DNA from: Kiritimatiellia bacterium
GTDB taxonomy: Bacteria; Verrucomicrobiota; Kiritimatiellia; RFP12; UBA1067
Assembly: GCA_017403825.1 (NCBI GenBank)
Contig: JAFRDO010000088.1
Coordinates: 1-47,733 of the forward strand
Length of the DNA: 47,733 nt
Direction: 5' to 3'
In this document: in pieces, positions 15,534-23,254 of the stretch
Layout: the number at the start of each line of letters is the position of its first letter
Position numbering within the stretch: position 1 is the first letter of the stretch
Made by a program: the position numbers and the translations under genes
Notes under the pieces: model-generated
What the model was told of the DNA's origin: nothing
Seen by the model: the letters and a program-made list of their open reading frames with translations, nothing else
Database searches by the model: none

Positions 15534-15552
15534 TGATACAATGGATACAATG
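15534..15552 (+). promoter_or_regulatory. Promoter TGA-TACAAT with a start-stop codon pair at the probable 5' end
   Basis: TGA then TACAAT (15537-15542), 7 nt, then ATG TAA at 15550-15555. If transcription starts where the other promoters in this window suggest, the mRNA of the metallo-beta-lactamase/rubredoxin gene begins with a minimal AUG-stop. A second TACAAT (15546-15551) overlaps and could be an alternative -10. Confidence 0.45.
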
Positions 15553-15582
15553 TAAATCTCTCAAACCAAAAGGATACAACCC

Positions 15583-16521
15583 ATGAGCATCAAAATCCAG
15601 CCCGTCCGTTTCACCGAAAACGGCTTCATGACCCGTCCGTTCGCCCTTGGCGGAGAGGGTGCAGAAGGGCTCGACCCTACGGTCAAGTACCGTTCCTGCC
15701 TCCAGAACTGGGTCATCGACACCGGCAGCGAGGTCATCCTCGTCGATACCGGCCTCCCCGCCGAATTTCCCGATGCTGCGGCCGATCCTGACGCAGGAAT
15801 CTATCTCGGCACAAAGATCAAGACCTACCTCGAAGCGCTCGCCGACCTTGGCTACAAGCCGGAGCAGGTTTCGAAGATTCTCATCACCCACAAGCATGCC
15901 GACCACACGGGCGAACTGCGCGCGTTCCCGAACGCCCAGATCATCTGCTCTGCAGCCGAAGCGGAATCGGACGAGATCAAGCCCTACAACCCGACCGTGG
16001 CGACGTTCTCCGACGGAGCCTATTACGAGTTTCCCGCCTCGCAACGCATCGCGCCGGGAGTGACCTACATCTACGCTCCTGGCCACACCACGGGCAATTG
16101 CATTGTGGCGGTTGAGACAGACGGACTTTTCTATCTCATCCACGGCGATGTTACCTACACCGATGTTGCGCTCTACGAAAACCGACTCTCCGTCGTCTTT
16201 GATGACAAGGCCGCCGCGCGTGAAACGCTCGACCGCGTCCGTGCCTTCTGCCGCGCCCGCCCGACGGTGTATCTCGGCACTCACACGCCCGAAGCGCTGG
16301 AGAGCCTTGCAGAGAAGCGCGTCGTCGATCTCGACAATCCGCCGGCCATCATTCCTCCGGGCGAAATTATCTTCAAGACGCCGACCGGCAAATACATCTG
16401 CTCCGTCTGCGGCTACGTCTACGATCCCGCCGAGCATGACGGCGTCGCGTTCGAGGACCTCCCGGCCGACTGGCTTTGCCCGCGCTGCAAGCAGCCGAAG
16501 GACAAATACAACCGCGCATAG
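15583..16521 (+). CDS. Metallo-beta-lactamase fold hydrolase fused to rubredoxin
   Basis: 312 residues. Residues 1-260 form an MBL fold with [12 protein letters not shown] (HxHxDH metal motif), APGHTTGN and [10 protein letters not shown] giving the later metal ligands. The last about 45 residues are a rubredoxin domain: [17 protein letters not shown] then [13 protein letters not shown] (two CxxC pairs for one Fe). The fusion places an electron-transfer iron next to a metallohydrolase core, as in flavo-diiron-type or rubredoxin-linked redox proteins, but a flavodoxin domain is absent. It is cytoplasmic. AAAAGGATA precedes the ATG. Confidence 0.9.
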   Translation: MSIKIQPVRFTENGFMTRPFALGGEGAEGLDPTVKYRSCLQNWVIDTGSEVILVDTGLPAEFPDAAADPDAGIYLGTKIKTYLEALADLGYKPEQVSKILITHKHADHTGELRAFPNAQIICSAAEAESDEIKPYNPTVATFSDGAYYEFPASQRIAPGVTYIYAPGHTTGNCIVAVETDGLFYLIHGDVTYTDVALYENRLSVVFDDKAAARETLDRVRAFCRARPTVYLGTHTPEALESLAEKRVVDLDNPPAIIPPGEIIFKTPTGKYICSVCGYVYDPAEHDGVAFEDLPADWLCPRCKQPKDKYNRA

Positions 16522-16560
16522 TGCGATAGATAAAATCTCGCGCAGAGAGGTGGAGAACGT

Positions 16561-17280
16561 GTGAGGCAAAAGCAAGTAAGGTTCACGCAGGTCTCGCTGT
16601 TCAGCGTCCTGCTCAGCGGACGCTACGGCGGGGTGATCGCCATCGGAGAGCTGAAGAAACTCGGCAACATGGCGATTGCCACAATGGATCGCCTGGATGG
16701 TGAGATGCAGATGATAGACGGCGTAGTCTATCAGGCGTGTGCGGACGGCCGCGTATATCTGCCAAATGATGACGCCACCATTCCTTTTGGAACGGTGGCG
16801 GAATTTCACGCAGACCACACCCTGAAACTATCGGACATTCCGAGCTATGAAACATTCGAGGCGCGAATAGACGAGTTGTGCCAAGAAGAGAACATTCCGC
16901 TCGCCATCCACTTCACGGGCGACTTCCGACACATGAAGGTTCGCACGGTTGCCCGGCAGGAACGAGACGGAGTCGGCCTTGCGGACGCTGCAAAAAACGA
17001 GGCGGTTTTTGAATACCGCGATGTTCGCGGCGATTTGGTCGGATTCAGACTGCCCGGATATGTCAAAGGCGTCAATGCTCCAGGCTGGCACCTCCACTTC
17101 GTGGATGCCGAAAGGCAGCACGGCGGCCATGTGGTCAACTTTTCGCTGCGCGAGGGCGAACTGCGGTATAGCTACGCAAGCGACTTTCAGATTCGTCTGC
17201 CCGATGCGGCAACGCTTTCGGGACTGAACCTCGCGCGAGATTGGAGTGCAGAACTGAAACGGGCCGAAGCCGAGCGGTGA
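16561..17280 (+). CDS. budA: Acetolactate decarboxylase
   Basis: 239 residues, GTG start. It converts 2-acetolactate to acetoin, a fermentation step. Signatures: the N-terminal FTQVSLFSVLLSGRYGGVIA, GLGTF-like variants LDGEMQMIDGVVYQ, and the zinc site GWHLHFVDAERQHGGH with three His. Length fits AlsD/BudA. There is no signal peptide. It follows the MBL-rubredoxin gene by 39 nt. No acetolactate synthase lies in the window. Confidence 0.9.
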   Translation: MRQKQVRFTQVSLFSVLLSGRYGGVIAIGELKKLGNMAIATMDRLDGEMQMIDGVVYQACADGRVYLPNDDATIPFGTVAEFHADHTLKLSDIPSYETFEARIDELCQEENIPLAIHFTGDFRHMKVRTVARQERDGVGLADAAKNEAVFEYRDVRGDLVGFRLPGYVKGVNAPGWHLHFVDAERQHGGHVVNFSLREGELRYSYASDFQIRLPDAATLSGLNLARDWSAELKRAEAER

Positions 17281-17393
17281 ATCAAGGTCGCGGGTATGAG
17301 CAAGAACGCAAAAGTATAATGCACCGTAGAAGCTCTGCCTCCGATGGCATAGGCGAGAAATCGTGGAAGATGAAGCGGTCGATGCTCTCGAAA

Positions 17394-17427
17394 CGCGCCT
17401 CGACCCGCTGGGACGAGCTGATGGTGG
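17394..17427 (+). repeat. 34-bp remnant shared with 25347-25380
   Basis: The two copies differ at three positions, all transitions. In the frame ending at 17435 it reads RASTRWDELMVVK before TAG. The second copy has TGA in place of the Trp codon. Both lie at the end of a rightward gene group, just before a convergent leftward gene. They look like 3' ends of one decayed gene family that I do not recognise. The surrounding 17281-17435 has no other gene. Confidence 0.55.
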
Positions 17428-17435
17428 TGAAGTAG

Positions 17436-17624
17436 TTATTCCCCCTGACTTATTGCCGAGACTGGGCAGCCGTCGATTGCGGACTTCACCGACTCGCCAT
17501 TTGCTTCCGTGGTGTCTGTGACGGCAATTGCCTTGCCACCCGCATTCATCTCAAACACTTCAGGAGCAACCGATGCGCACAGACCGCACCCGATGCACAG
17601 ACCTTGATCTACACATGCTCTCAT
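17436..17624 (-). CDS. Single-cluster 4Fe-4S ferredoxin
   Basis: 62 residues. VDQGLCIGCGLCASVAPEVF and the late DGCPVSA supply four Cys for one [4Fe-4S] cluster, as in small bacterial and archaeal ferredoxins. It carries electrons in the cytoplasm. It is the last gene of a leftward run of four (dicluster protein, D-2-hydroxyacid dehydrogenase, cupin, ferredoxin), 21 nt after the cupin gene. A GAAAGGAACG Shine-Dalgarno is readable upstream on the minus strand. Confidence 0.92.
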   Translation of the reverse strand: MRACVDQGLCIGCGLCASVAPEVFEMNAGGKAIAVTDTTEANGESVKSAIDGCPVSAISQGE

Positions 17625-17645
17625 TGCTATCGTTCCTTTCTTTGT

Positions 17646-18308
17646 TCAGTCAATGACCAGCAGAAGCGCCATCTTGAAGCGACCATTAGCCTTGACCCAA
17701 TGGCGACCGTTCTTGGCGAACTTGAAGTTCTCCCCCGCCTTGATGACGTATTCCGCGCCCTCATAGCCGATTGTCGCCTCGCCGTCGAGCGCGAAGATGA
17801 GCGCGTCGCCCGGAGCGGAATGCTCCGAAAGCCCCGTTCCAGCGTCGAAACTCATCAGCACGAACTTCATGTTCGGACTGCTTGCGAGATCCATGTTCAC
17901 GATACGCCCATCCGCGTAGGGAAGAACGTCCTTCAGGGCAAATGCCTTGCCCGCTTCGAGTATCTTGTTCATTTTCGCTTCCTTTCCAAATTCGATTTCC
18001 GTATAGACGAGGCCATCTGCGCTTTTCACGCCGATTGGAACGCCGGTGACTATCGTAAAAGCACCGCCCGCTTTGAGCGGCCATTCGCGTCCGTCCACCG
18101 TGAACGCCACGCCCGAGCCTGAAGCGATGAGCCAGACTTTAGGCGCGGAATACGTCTCGGCGCTGATGTCGGTTCCCGCCGCCAATGAGAAGTGCGCGAC
18201 ATACCCGCCCGCGACTTCCGCAACAGCCTTCGACACCGTACAGCCGGCGACCGGCGAATTCTCTGCCGCCACGGAGAACACCTCTCCCGCTTTTTCATTT
18301 ATTCCCAT
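17646..18308 (-). CDS. Double-cupin protein
   Basis: 220 residues with two small-barrel halves. Residues 1-112 resemble the C-terminal barrel of mannose-6-phosphate isomerases (YSAPKVWLIASGSGVAFTV). Residues 113-220 form a cupin (SEHSAPGDALIFALDGEATI, GRHWVKANGRFKM) of the kind found near anaerobic stress genes. An internal ATG at residue 113 (MNKILEAGKAF) is preceded by GGAAAGGAAGC, so the second half could also be made alone. Function is unknown; a metal-binding or sensing role is likely. No signal peptide. Confidence 0.82.
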   Translation of the reverse strand: MGINEKAGEVFSVAAENSPVAGCTVSKAVAEVAGGYVAHFSLAAGTDISAETYSAPKVWLIASGSGVAFTVDGREWPLKAGGAFTIVTGVPIGVKSADGLVYTEIEFGKEAKMNKILEAGKAFALKDVLPYADGRIVNMDLASSPNMKFVLMSFDAGTGLSEHSAPGDALIFALDGEATIGYEGAEYVIKAGENFKFAKNGRHWVKANGRFKMALLLVID

Positions 18309-18323
18309 ATTTGCGCCTCCCTG

Positions 18324-19373
18324 TTAATGGCAACGTCCACCGTTTCTGCGGGGGCAGTCGCTCTTGTTCGCTCCGCCCGTGCCGAGGCAGCGGTAGCAGA
18401 TTTCGTTTTCGAGCGGTGCGCCTACAAAGTAGGCGTCGAGATTCGCAAGCGTCGTCTGGGCGATGTTCGCAAGTGCCTCGTGCGTCAGGAACGCCTGATG
18501 CGAGGTGACGATCACGTTTGGCATCGAGACGAGTAGCGAAAGCGTCTTGTTCTGGCGCGTCACATCCGAGCGATCCTCGTAGAACCATTCGCTTTCCTCT
18601 TCGTAAACGTCCAGCCCCGCGCCGCCGACTGTGCCATCGCGCAACGCCGCCAAAAGAGCCTCGCTATCGACCAGTCCGCCGCGAGACGTGTTGATGAGCG
18701 TAAAGCCGCGCTTCGCCTTTGCCAGCGTTTCGGCGTTTATCGTATGCTTCGTCTCGGGCAGAAGCGGGCAATGGAGCGAAATGATGTCCGATTCCGCAAG
18801 CAGCGTTTCCAGCGAAACATACTCAAGGCCGCTTGCGGGATTCGGAAAAGCGTCGTAGGCGAGAACCCTCATGCCGAATCCCTTGCAGATGTTCGCGAAG
18901 ATGCGCCCAATCTTGCCGGTGCCGACAATGCCGGCCGTCTTGCCGTGGAGGTCGAAACCCGTCAAGCCGACGAGCGAGAAATTGAAGTCGCGCGTCCGCG
19001 CCGCCGCCTTGTGGATGTGGCGGTTGAGCGTGAGGAGGAGCGCGGCGGCGTGTTCCGCGACCGCGTATGGCGAGTAGGCGGGAACGCGCACGACCGTAAG
19101 GCCCGAATCGTATGCGGCCTTGAAATCGACATTGTTGTAGCCCGCGCACCTCATGGCGAGAACCTTGACGCCGCGCTTGACCAGCCCCTCCACGACGGCA
19201 CGGTCGATCTCAGCGTTCACGAACGCACAGGCCGCGTCGCACCCCTCGGCGAGAGGCAGCGCCGCCGCCGTCAGCCGTGTCTCGAAATAGCGGATGTCGT
19301 AGCGGCCGTTGTTCTCCCGGTCGAACGACTCCCTGTCGTAACTCTTCGTATCGAAGAACGCTATCTTTTTCAT
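18324..19373 (-). CDS. D-isomer-specific 2-hydroxyacid dehydrogenase (D-lactate dehydrogenase-like)
   Basis: 349 residues from the ATG at 19373, preceded by AAGGGAG; the upstream ATG at 19394 would place that Shine-Dalgarno inside the gene. GKTAGIVGTGKIGRIFANIC is the NAD-binding GxGxxG. TSRGGLVDSEAL, EEESEWFYED and TSHQAFLTHEAL hold the catalytic Arg, Glu and His. It should reduce pyruvate to D-lactate or a related 2-oxoacid. The C-terminal extension ICYRCLGTGGANKSDC...GGRCH is Cys-rich and may bind metal. Confidence 0.9.
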   Translation of the reverse strand: MKKIAFFDTKSYDRESFDRENNGRYDIRYFETRLTAAALPLAEGCDAACAFVNAEIDRAVVEGLVKRGVKVLAMRCAGYNNVDFKAAYDSGLTVVRVPAYSPYAVAEHAAALLLTLNRHIHKAAARTRDFNFSLVGLTGFDLHGKTAGIVGTGKIGRIFANICKGFGMRVLAYDAFPNPASGLEYVSLETLLAESDIISLHCPLLPETKHTINAETLAKAKRGFTLINTSRGGLVDSEALLAALRDGTVGGAGLDVYEEESEWFYEDRSDVTRQNKTLSLLVSMPNVIVTSHQAFLTHEALANIAQTTLANLDAYFVGAPLENEICYRCLGTGGANKSDCPRRNGGRCH

Positions 19374-19386
19374 GTCGTTTCTCCCT

Positions 19387-20133
19387 TCAGTCAATGATGT
19401 GTCCGTCGATGGCTACGGTGACGACGCGCCACGGGATGAACTTGCCACTCGCCTTCAGCGCATTTGTCGCAGCCCGCTCAAGTCCGCCGCAACATGGGAC
19501 TTCCATTCGGACGATGACGAGTTCCTTGATGTCGTTCTGTGTGAGAATGGCCGTCAGTTTCTCGGTGTAGTCTCCCTCGTCCAGCTTGGGGCAGCCGATG
19601 ATCGTGACGCATCCCCGCATCAGTTCCTGATGGAAGTTCGCGTAGGCGTAGGCGGTGCAGTCTGCGGCCACGAGCAGTTTTGCGCCGTTGAACCAGGGAG
19701 CTTTGACGGGAACGAGCTTTATCTGCACCGGCCATTGGCGAAGTTGGGAGGTAAGAGTTGGAGTCCCGAGTTGGAGAGAGGAATCTTCCGTTTCCCTCTT
19801 TATCGCCCGCGCCATCTTTCCGGGGCAACCGCCGCCGCCAAGGCTATGGCGGTCGGGCATGTTGCTATGCGGCGCGGAGGCTGGCTTGGCCTGAGATTCC
19901 GCCTTGCGTTTGGCGACGGCATTTTCGTCGTATGGTGCAGCCTCGCGCTCGGTAATCGTTATCGCGCCGACGGGACAAGCTGGCAGACAGTCGCCCATGC
20001 CGTCGCAGTAGTCGTCCTTGACGAGCCGAGCCTTGCCGTCCACCATCGCGATGGCTCCCTCATGGCACGCCTTGGCGCAAAGGCCGCAGCCGTTGCACTT
20101 CTCTGCGTCTATCTCGACTATCTTTCTCTTCAT
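19387..20133 (-). CDS. 4Fe-4S dicluster protein with CCG-type C-terminus
   Basis: 248 residues starting at MKRKIVEIDAEKC. Two ferredoxin motifs (CNGCGLCAKAC and CDGMGDCLPAC with CP) bind two 4Fe-4S clusters. The C-terminal half has LLVAADCTAYAYANFH, GCPKLDE and VPCCGGLE, as in redox proteins near hydroxylamine-reductase-type genes. The middle (KRETEDSSLQLGTPTLTSQL) and the PDRHSLGGGG segment look like in-frame insertions of repeat DNA. It leads the leftward operon; an extended -10 (TGC-TATAAT on the minus strand, hexamer at 20173-20168) lies 34 nt upstream. Confidence 0.85.
   Translation of the reverse strand: MKRKIVEIDAEKCNGCGLCAKACHEGAIAMVDGKARLVKDDYCDGMGDCLPACPVGAITITEREAAPYDENAVAKRKAESQAKPASAPHSNMPDRHSLGGGGCPGKMARAIKRETEDSSLQLGTPTLTSQLRQWPVQIKLVPVKAPWFNGAKLLVAADCTAYAYANFHQELMRGCVTIIGCPKLDEGDYTEKLTAILTQNDIKELVIVRMEVPCCGGLERAATNALKASGKFIPWRVVTVAIDGHIID
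19835..19852. repeat. 18-bp palindromic core CCGCCRAGGCTAYGGCGG inside the dicluster gene
   Basis: The same core recurs at 26634-26651 inside the alpha/beta hydrolase gene, with two transitions. Both are in frame, in different reading frames of different proteins, and in segments with no expected homology. The ends (CCGCC/GGCGG) pair as a hairpin. Confidence 0.6.
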
Positions 20134-20167
20134 GGCCGTTCTCCTTTCATGTCTTGAAACGCCGCGT

Positions 20168-20231
20168 ATTATAGCATTTGCGGGATGGCAAGTATGTTGG
20201 AACGGCAACAAACCAGAAATTTTGGTATAAT
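20168..20231. promoter_or_regulatory. Divergent promoters for the ferredoxin operon and the Crp/Fnr gene
   Basis: Leftward: TGC-TATAAT on the minus strand (hexamer 20173-20168). Rightward: TGG-TATAAT (hexamer 20226-20231), with the ATG of the regulator 7 nt later. No good -35 is seen for either, as expected for extended -10 promoters. The regulator may act in this 105-bp space, but I find no clear Fnr-type dyad. Confidence 0.6.
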
Positions 20232-20238
20232 TTGCGCA

Positions 20239-20898
20239 ATGAAGGAAATCTTGAAGTCAACACAGGGCTACGAACTGTTCGCCGGGATGTCTCTCGAAGA
20301 AACGAACAGGATGCTGGAATGCCTTGATGCACACGTCATTTCACGCGACAAGGGCGCGGCGATCTTCGTCGAGGGCAGCCATGCGACTCGCTTCGGCGTC
20401 GTGCTGTCAGGATCGCTTGTGGTCGTGAAGGACGGCTTGGACGGCAAGCGATCCATCATCAAGCGCATCGGCGAAAAGGAACTTGTCGCCGCAGCCCAAA
20501 CGTTCTCTGCCGTGAAGACGATGCGCGTTCGCGTCGAGGCGGATGCGCCGTGCAAGGTTCTCATCCTCAATGCCGAGAGGGTTGGGGCTCCGTGCTGCAA
20601 CGCCTGCGCATTTCATACCCGCCTCGTTCGCAACGTCATGCGCATACTTGCCGCCAAGACGTTGGAACTGAATGCGAAAATCGAAATCCTCTCCCACCGT
20701 ACAACCGAAGAACGTCTCCTCGCTTATCTCCACTCCTTTGCCGACAAGTGCGGCAGTAACGAATTCGACATTCCTTTCGACCGTCAGCAGCTTGCCGACT
20801 TTCTCTGCGTCGAGCGCAGTGCGCTTTCAGCCGAAATCAGCCGCCTCGCCCGCGCCGGGGCTTTCGCTTGCCACAAAAACCATTTCAAGCTGACATAA
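20239..20898 (+). CDS. Crp/Fnr family transcription regulator
   Basis: 219 residues. An N-terminal cyclic-nucleotide-binding-type barrel (LFAGMSLEETNRMLECLDAH, LSGSLVVVKDGLDG) is followed by a dimer helix and a winged helix (RTTEERLLAYLHSF, FDRQQLADFLCVERSALSAE). The pair CCNACAFH near residues 118-125 could bind a cofactor or sense redox state. It is transcribed divergently from the ferredoxin/cupin operon, which it probably controls. The ATG is 7 nt after TATAAT with no Shine-Dalgarno, suggesting a leaderless mRNA. Confidence 0.88.
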   Translation: MKEILKSTQGYELFAGMSLEETNRMLECLDAHVISRDKGAAIFVEGSHATRFGVVLSGSLVVVKDGLDGKRSIIKRIGEKELVAAAQTFSAVKTMRVRVEADAPCKVLILNAERVGAPCCNACAFHTRLVRNVMRILAAKTLELNAKIEILSHRTTEERLLAYLHSFADKCGSNEFDIPFDRQQLADFLCVERSALSAEISRLARAGAFACHKNHFKLT

Positions 20899-20908
20899 AG
20901 ACAAAACC

Positions 20909-21295
20909 ATGAAGCTGTCTAAAGTCCATCACATTGCGATCATCTGCTCCGATTATCCGCGCAGTCTTGATTTCTACACGAAGACGCTCGGACTCCGCGT
21001 CATCGCCGAACACTATAGGGCGGCGAGGGATTCGTACAAGACCGATCTCGCCCTTGGCGATGACTACGTCGTGGAGCTTTTCTCATTTCCGAACCCTCCG
21101 GCTCGGACGACAAATCCAGAAGCGACAGGTCTTCGGCATCTTGCATTCGCAACGGACGACTTAGACTCCGCCGCATCGGAACTAGACAGAGAGGGGATTC
21201 CGCATGAACCGCTGCGCGTCGACGAGTTCACAGGTAAGCGGTTCTTCTTCCTGCGCGACCCCGACGACCTTCCTATTGAGATCTACGAGGCATGA
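20909..21295 (+). CDS. VOC family protein, YaeR-like
   Basis: 128 residues of the glyoxalase/VOC fold. The metal ligands are readable: His in KVHHIAI, Glu in VVELFSF, His in LRHLAFATDD and Glu in PIEIYEA. The start VHHIAIICSDYPRSLDFYTK resembles YaeR (GloA2-like) proteins. It may be a lyase acting on an electrophilic aldehyde, but the substrate is not certain. It is 10 nt after the Crp/Fnr gene and likely co-transcribed. Confidence 0.87.
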   Translation: MKLSKVHHIAIICSDYPRSLDFYTKTLGLRVIAEHYRAARDSYKTDLALGDDYVVELFSFPNPPARTTNPEATGLRHLAFATDDLDSAASELDREGIPHEPLRVDEFTGKRFFFLRDPDDLPIEIYEA

Positions 21296-21357
21296 CGGCG
21301 GCGGCTCTTTGACGAAAAGCTTGTCCTCTCCTAGCGGTTTCCTTGAATGATGCGCAG

Positions 21358-21414
21358 TTGACAAATAGGATAATAATATCCTATAATACCCGCTGAAGCT
21401 CATAGATAGGATAT
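21358..21414 (+). promoter_or_regulatory. Sigma70 promoter and palindromic operator of phd-doc
   Basis: TTGACA (21358-21363), 18 nt, TATAAT (21382-21387) is a near-consensus promoter. A palindrome AGGATA-ATAA-TATCCT (21367-21382) overlaps the spacer and the first base of the -10. A half-site AGGATAT recurs at 21408-21414 after the start of transcription. This is the expected layout for autorepression by the Phd antitoxin. Confidence 0.8.
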
Positions 21415-21419
21415 TTCCA

Positions 21420-21662
21420 ATGTATATTGACACCGACAAGATTGTCACGATGACGGCGGCGAACCAAAACTTCTCTGCTGTAGCTCGGCAGACGGAGAGA
21501 GACGGTAAGTCCGTGATATTCAAGAACAACCGCCCCAAATACATTCTAATCGACCTTGATGACGGCGGGTATCTCGACCTCACCGAGGACGAGAGAATTG
21601 ACGTTGTCGCAAAGCGCATCATGAAGCGACACAAGGCCGCGTTTTTGGAGCTGGCGAAATGA
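21420..21662 (+). CDS. phd: Phd/YefM-type antitoxin
   Basis: 80 residues. The N-terminal half (MYIDTDKIVTMTAANQNFSA, VARQTERDGKSVIFKNNRP) is the DNA-binding Phd fold. The C-terminal half (KRIMKRHKAAFLELAK) would wrap the toxin. It neutralises the Doc toxin encoded in the next gene, and with it represses the operator at 21367-21414. Its stop overlaps the toxin start as ATGA, so they are translationally coupled. Confidence 0.88.
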   Translation: MYIDTDKIVTMTAANQNFSAVARQTERDGKSVIFKNNRPKYILIDLDDGGYLDLTEDERIDVVAKRIMKRHKAAFLELAK

Positions 21663-22054
21663 CGAAGTTCTCCAAAGACAAGGTCCTCTTGCTTCACCAG
21701 TACATTGCCTCGGAAACAGGCGGCAGTGTGGGACTTCGCGACGAGGGGCTTCTCGAATCGGCGCTTGAGGGCGCTTTCGCCACCTTTGGCGGACGTGAGC
21801 TCTATCCGACAAAGGAGGAAAAGGCTGCTCGCATCGGCGCATCGCTTGTCTCGAACCATGCGTTCCTCGACGGAAACAAGAGAATCGGCATGTATGTTAT
21901 GCTGACGTTTCTTGAAGTGAACGGGATTCGGCTCCAATGCACCGACGACGAGATTGTCCGCGCCGGTCTATCGCTTGCCGACGGCTCCATGGGCTACGAC
22001 GAACTCCTCGCCTGGATCCAAGAACACACAACTCCACAAGATGTTGGGAAATAG
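21659..22054 (+). CDS. doc: Doc toxin, Fic/DOC family
   Basis: 131 residues. The Fic/Doc core HAFLDGNKRIG (HxFxDxNKR) is intact, with the N-terminal RDEGLLESALEGAFATFGG typical of death-on-curing proteins. Doc phosphorylates elongation factor EF-Tu and stops translation; that is known for the family. It overlaps phd by 4 nt. A truncated second copy of its C-terminal two thirds is at 30563-30827. Confidence 0.9.
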   Translation: MTKFSKDKVLLLHQYIASETGGSVGLRDEGLLESALEGAFATFGGRELYPTKEEKAARIGASLVSNHAFLDGNKRIGMYVMLTFLEVNGIRLQCTDDEIVRAGLSLADGSMGYDELLAWIQEHTTPQDVGK

Positions 22055-22067
22055 GCGGGGTGGAACA

Positions 22068-23168
22068 ATGATGGCAACACAAAATCGAATCGTATTTCTC
22101 GACTACCTGCGTGTCGTCGCCTGTTTCATGGTTATGGCGATACACTCTGCCGAGCCGTTCTACCTCGGCGGCGAAGCTCCGAACATCACGGCGATTGCGA
22201 GCCGGTTGGACATGTTCTGGATTACGCTTACGGAGTGTCTCTGCCGTGTTGCCGTGCCGCTCTTCGTCATGGCGTCGTCGTATCTTCTCTTCCCGGTGAG
22301 GCGTCCGACAGGAGAGTTCTTCAAACGCAGGCTTTTGCGTGTCGCCGTGCCGTTCGTCGTGTGGGCGGCGGCATACATTGCTTCGGCAGGCGGGAAATGG
22401 GGGCCGCTGCTTTTCAACTTTCCGGACGAAGGCGGACACCTCTGGTTCGTGCCGATGCTGCTGGGCCTTTACGTTCTCATGCCTCTTCTCTCGCCTTGGG
22501 CCGAGAAGGTCTCGGAGCGGGAGTTGCGCGGATGGATCGTCCTCTGGCTTTTCACGACGACATTCCCGTTTCTGCGGCGGCTGTGGGAGTTGAAGTTCGG
22601 TGCGCCGCCGTTTGGCGCCGTGCCATACCTCTACGGGGAATGTCCTTGGAACATGTTCGGCGCGTTTCACTACGTGAGCGGCTTCGTTGGCTACATGTTC
22701 CTTGGCTTCTGGTTTCGCAAGTTTGCCGCTGAACGCTCATGGACGAATACACTTGCCAAGGCGATGCCATTGTGGATTGTCGGCGTTGCCGTCATTGGCC
22801 TTCCGTTTTTCTTCTACACGGACAAGTTCCCCTTGTCTGCTCCTTATGCGTATGCCGTGAAAATGGAGATGAGCATAGAGTATTGTTCTCTCGGTGTCGC
22901 ACTGACGACAATTGGCGTGTTCATGGCAATGCGCAAGTTCAATTTCGACAGTGCGTTCTATGACCGCATTGTCCGTCCGGTCTCCGAGGCAAGCTACGGG
23001 ATGTATCTTCTTCATATGTTCATTCTGGCGCCCGTGTCTGCTCGGTTGATTCCGCATCTCTCGACTCCGCTCGCCATCTTGATCACGGCGGCAATCACAT
23101 TTGCGGCATCGGCCTTTCTGGCGCTTCTTCTGCGCAGGATGCCCATTGTTGGAAAATGGATTTGCTGA
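22068..23168 (+). CDS. Acyltransferase family 3 membrane protein
   Basis: 366 residues from ATG 22068, with ten or so hydrophobic helices. The N-terminus IVFLDYLRVVACFMVMAIHS has the Arg and His of the acyltransferase-3 motif. The final helices include SYGMYLLHMFILAPV. Such proteins O-acetylate sugars or lipids at the inner membrane (OafA/WecH type). It begins 13 nt after doc, so it may be transcribed with the toxin-antitoxin pair, although it is unlikely to be part of it. Confidence 0.85.
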   Translation: MMATQNRIVFLDYLRVVACFMVMAIHSAEPFYLGGEAPNITAIASRLDMFWITLTECLCRVAVPLFVMASSYLLFPVRRPTGEFFKRRLLRVAVPFVVWAAAYIASAGGKWGPLLFNFPDEGGHLWFVPMLLGLYVLMPLLSPWAEKVSERELRGWIVLWLFTTTFPFLRRLWELKFGAPPFGAVPYLYGECPWNMFGAFHYVSGFVGYMFLGFWFRKFAAERSWTNTLAKAMPLWIVGVAVIGLPFFFYTDKFPLSAPYAYAVKMEMSIEYCSLGVALTTIGVFMAMRKFNFDSAFYDRIVRPVSEASYGMYLLHMFILAPVSARLIPHLSTPLAILITAAITFAASAFLALLLRRMPIVGKWIC

Positions 23169-23185
23169 ACGCAGCGGGGGTTGTG

Positions 23186-23194
23186 TGGTATAAT
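23186..23194 (+). promoter_or_regulatory. Extended -10 promoter TGG-TATAAT
   Basis: TGG-TATAAT with the ATG of a 16-codon ORF 6 nt downstream. It drives the flavoprotein gene at 23255 and probably the genes after it. Confidence 0.65.
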
Positions 23195-23200
23195 ACGCCC

Positions 23201-23251
23201 ATGAATGACCCGCAATATGATCTACCACAACGACTACGGATGGAGGCTTGA
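23201..23251 (+). CDS. 16-residue leader ORF at the mRNA 5' end
   Basis: ATG 23201 is 6 nt after TATAAT and encodes MNDPQYDLPQRLRMEA before TGA. The stop lies 3 nt before the ATG of the flavoprotein gene. GATGGAGG near its end serves as Shine-Dalgarno for the next gene. It could be a coupling leader peptide. No amino-acid run suggests attenuation. Confidence 0.4.
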   Translation: MNDPQYDLPQRLRMEA

Positions 23252-23254
23252 GAA

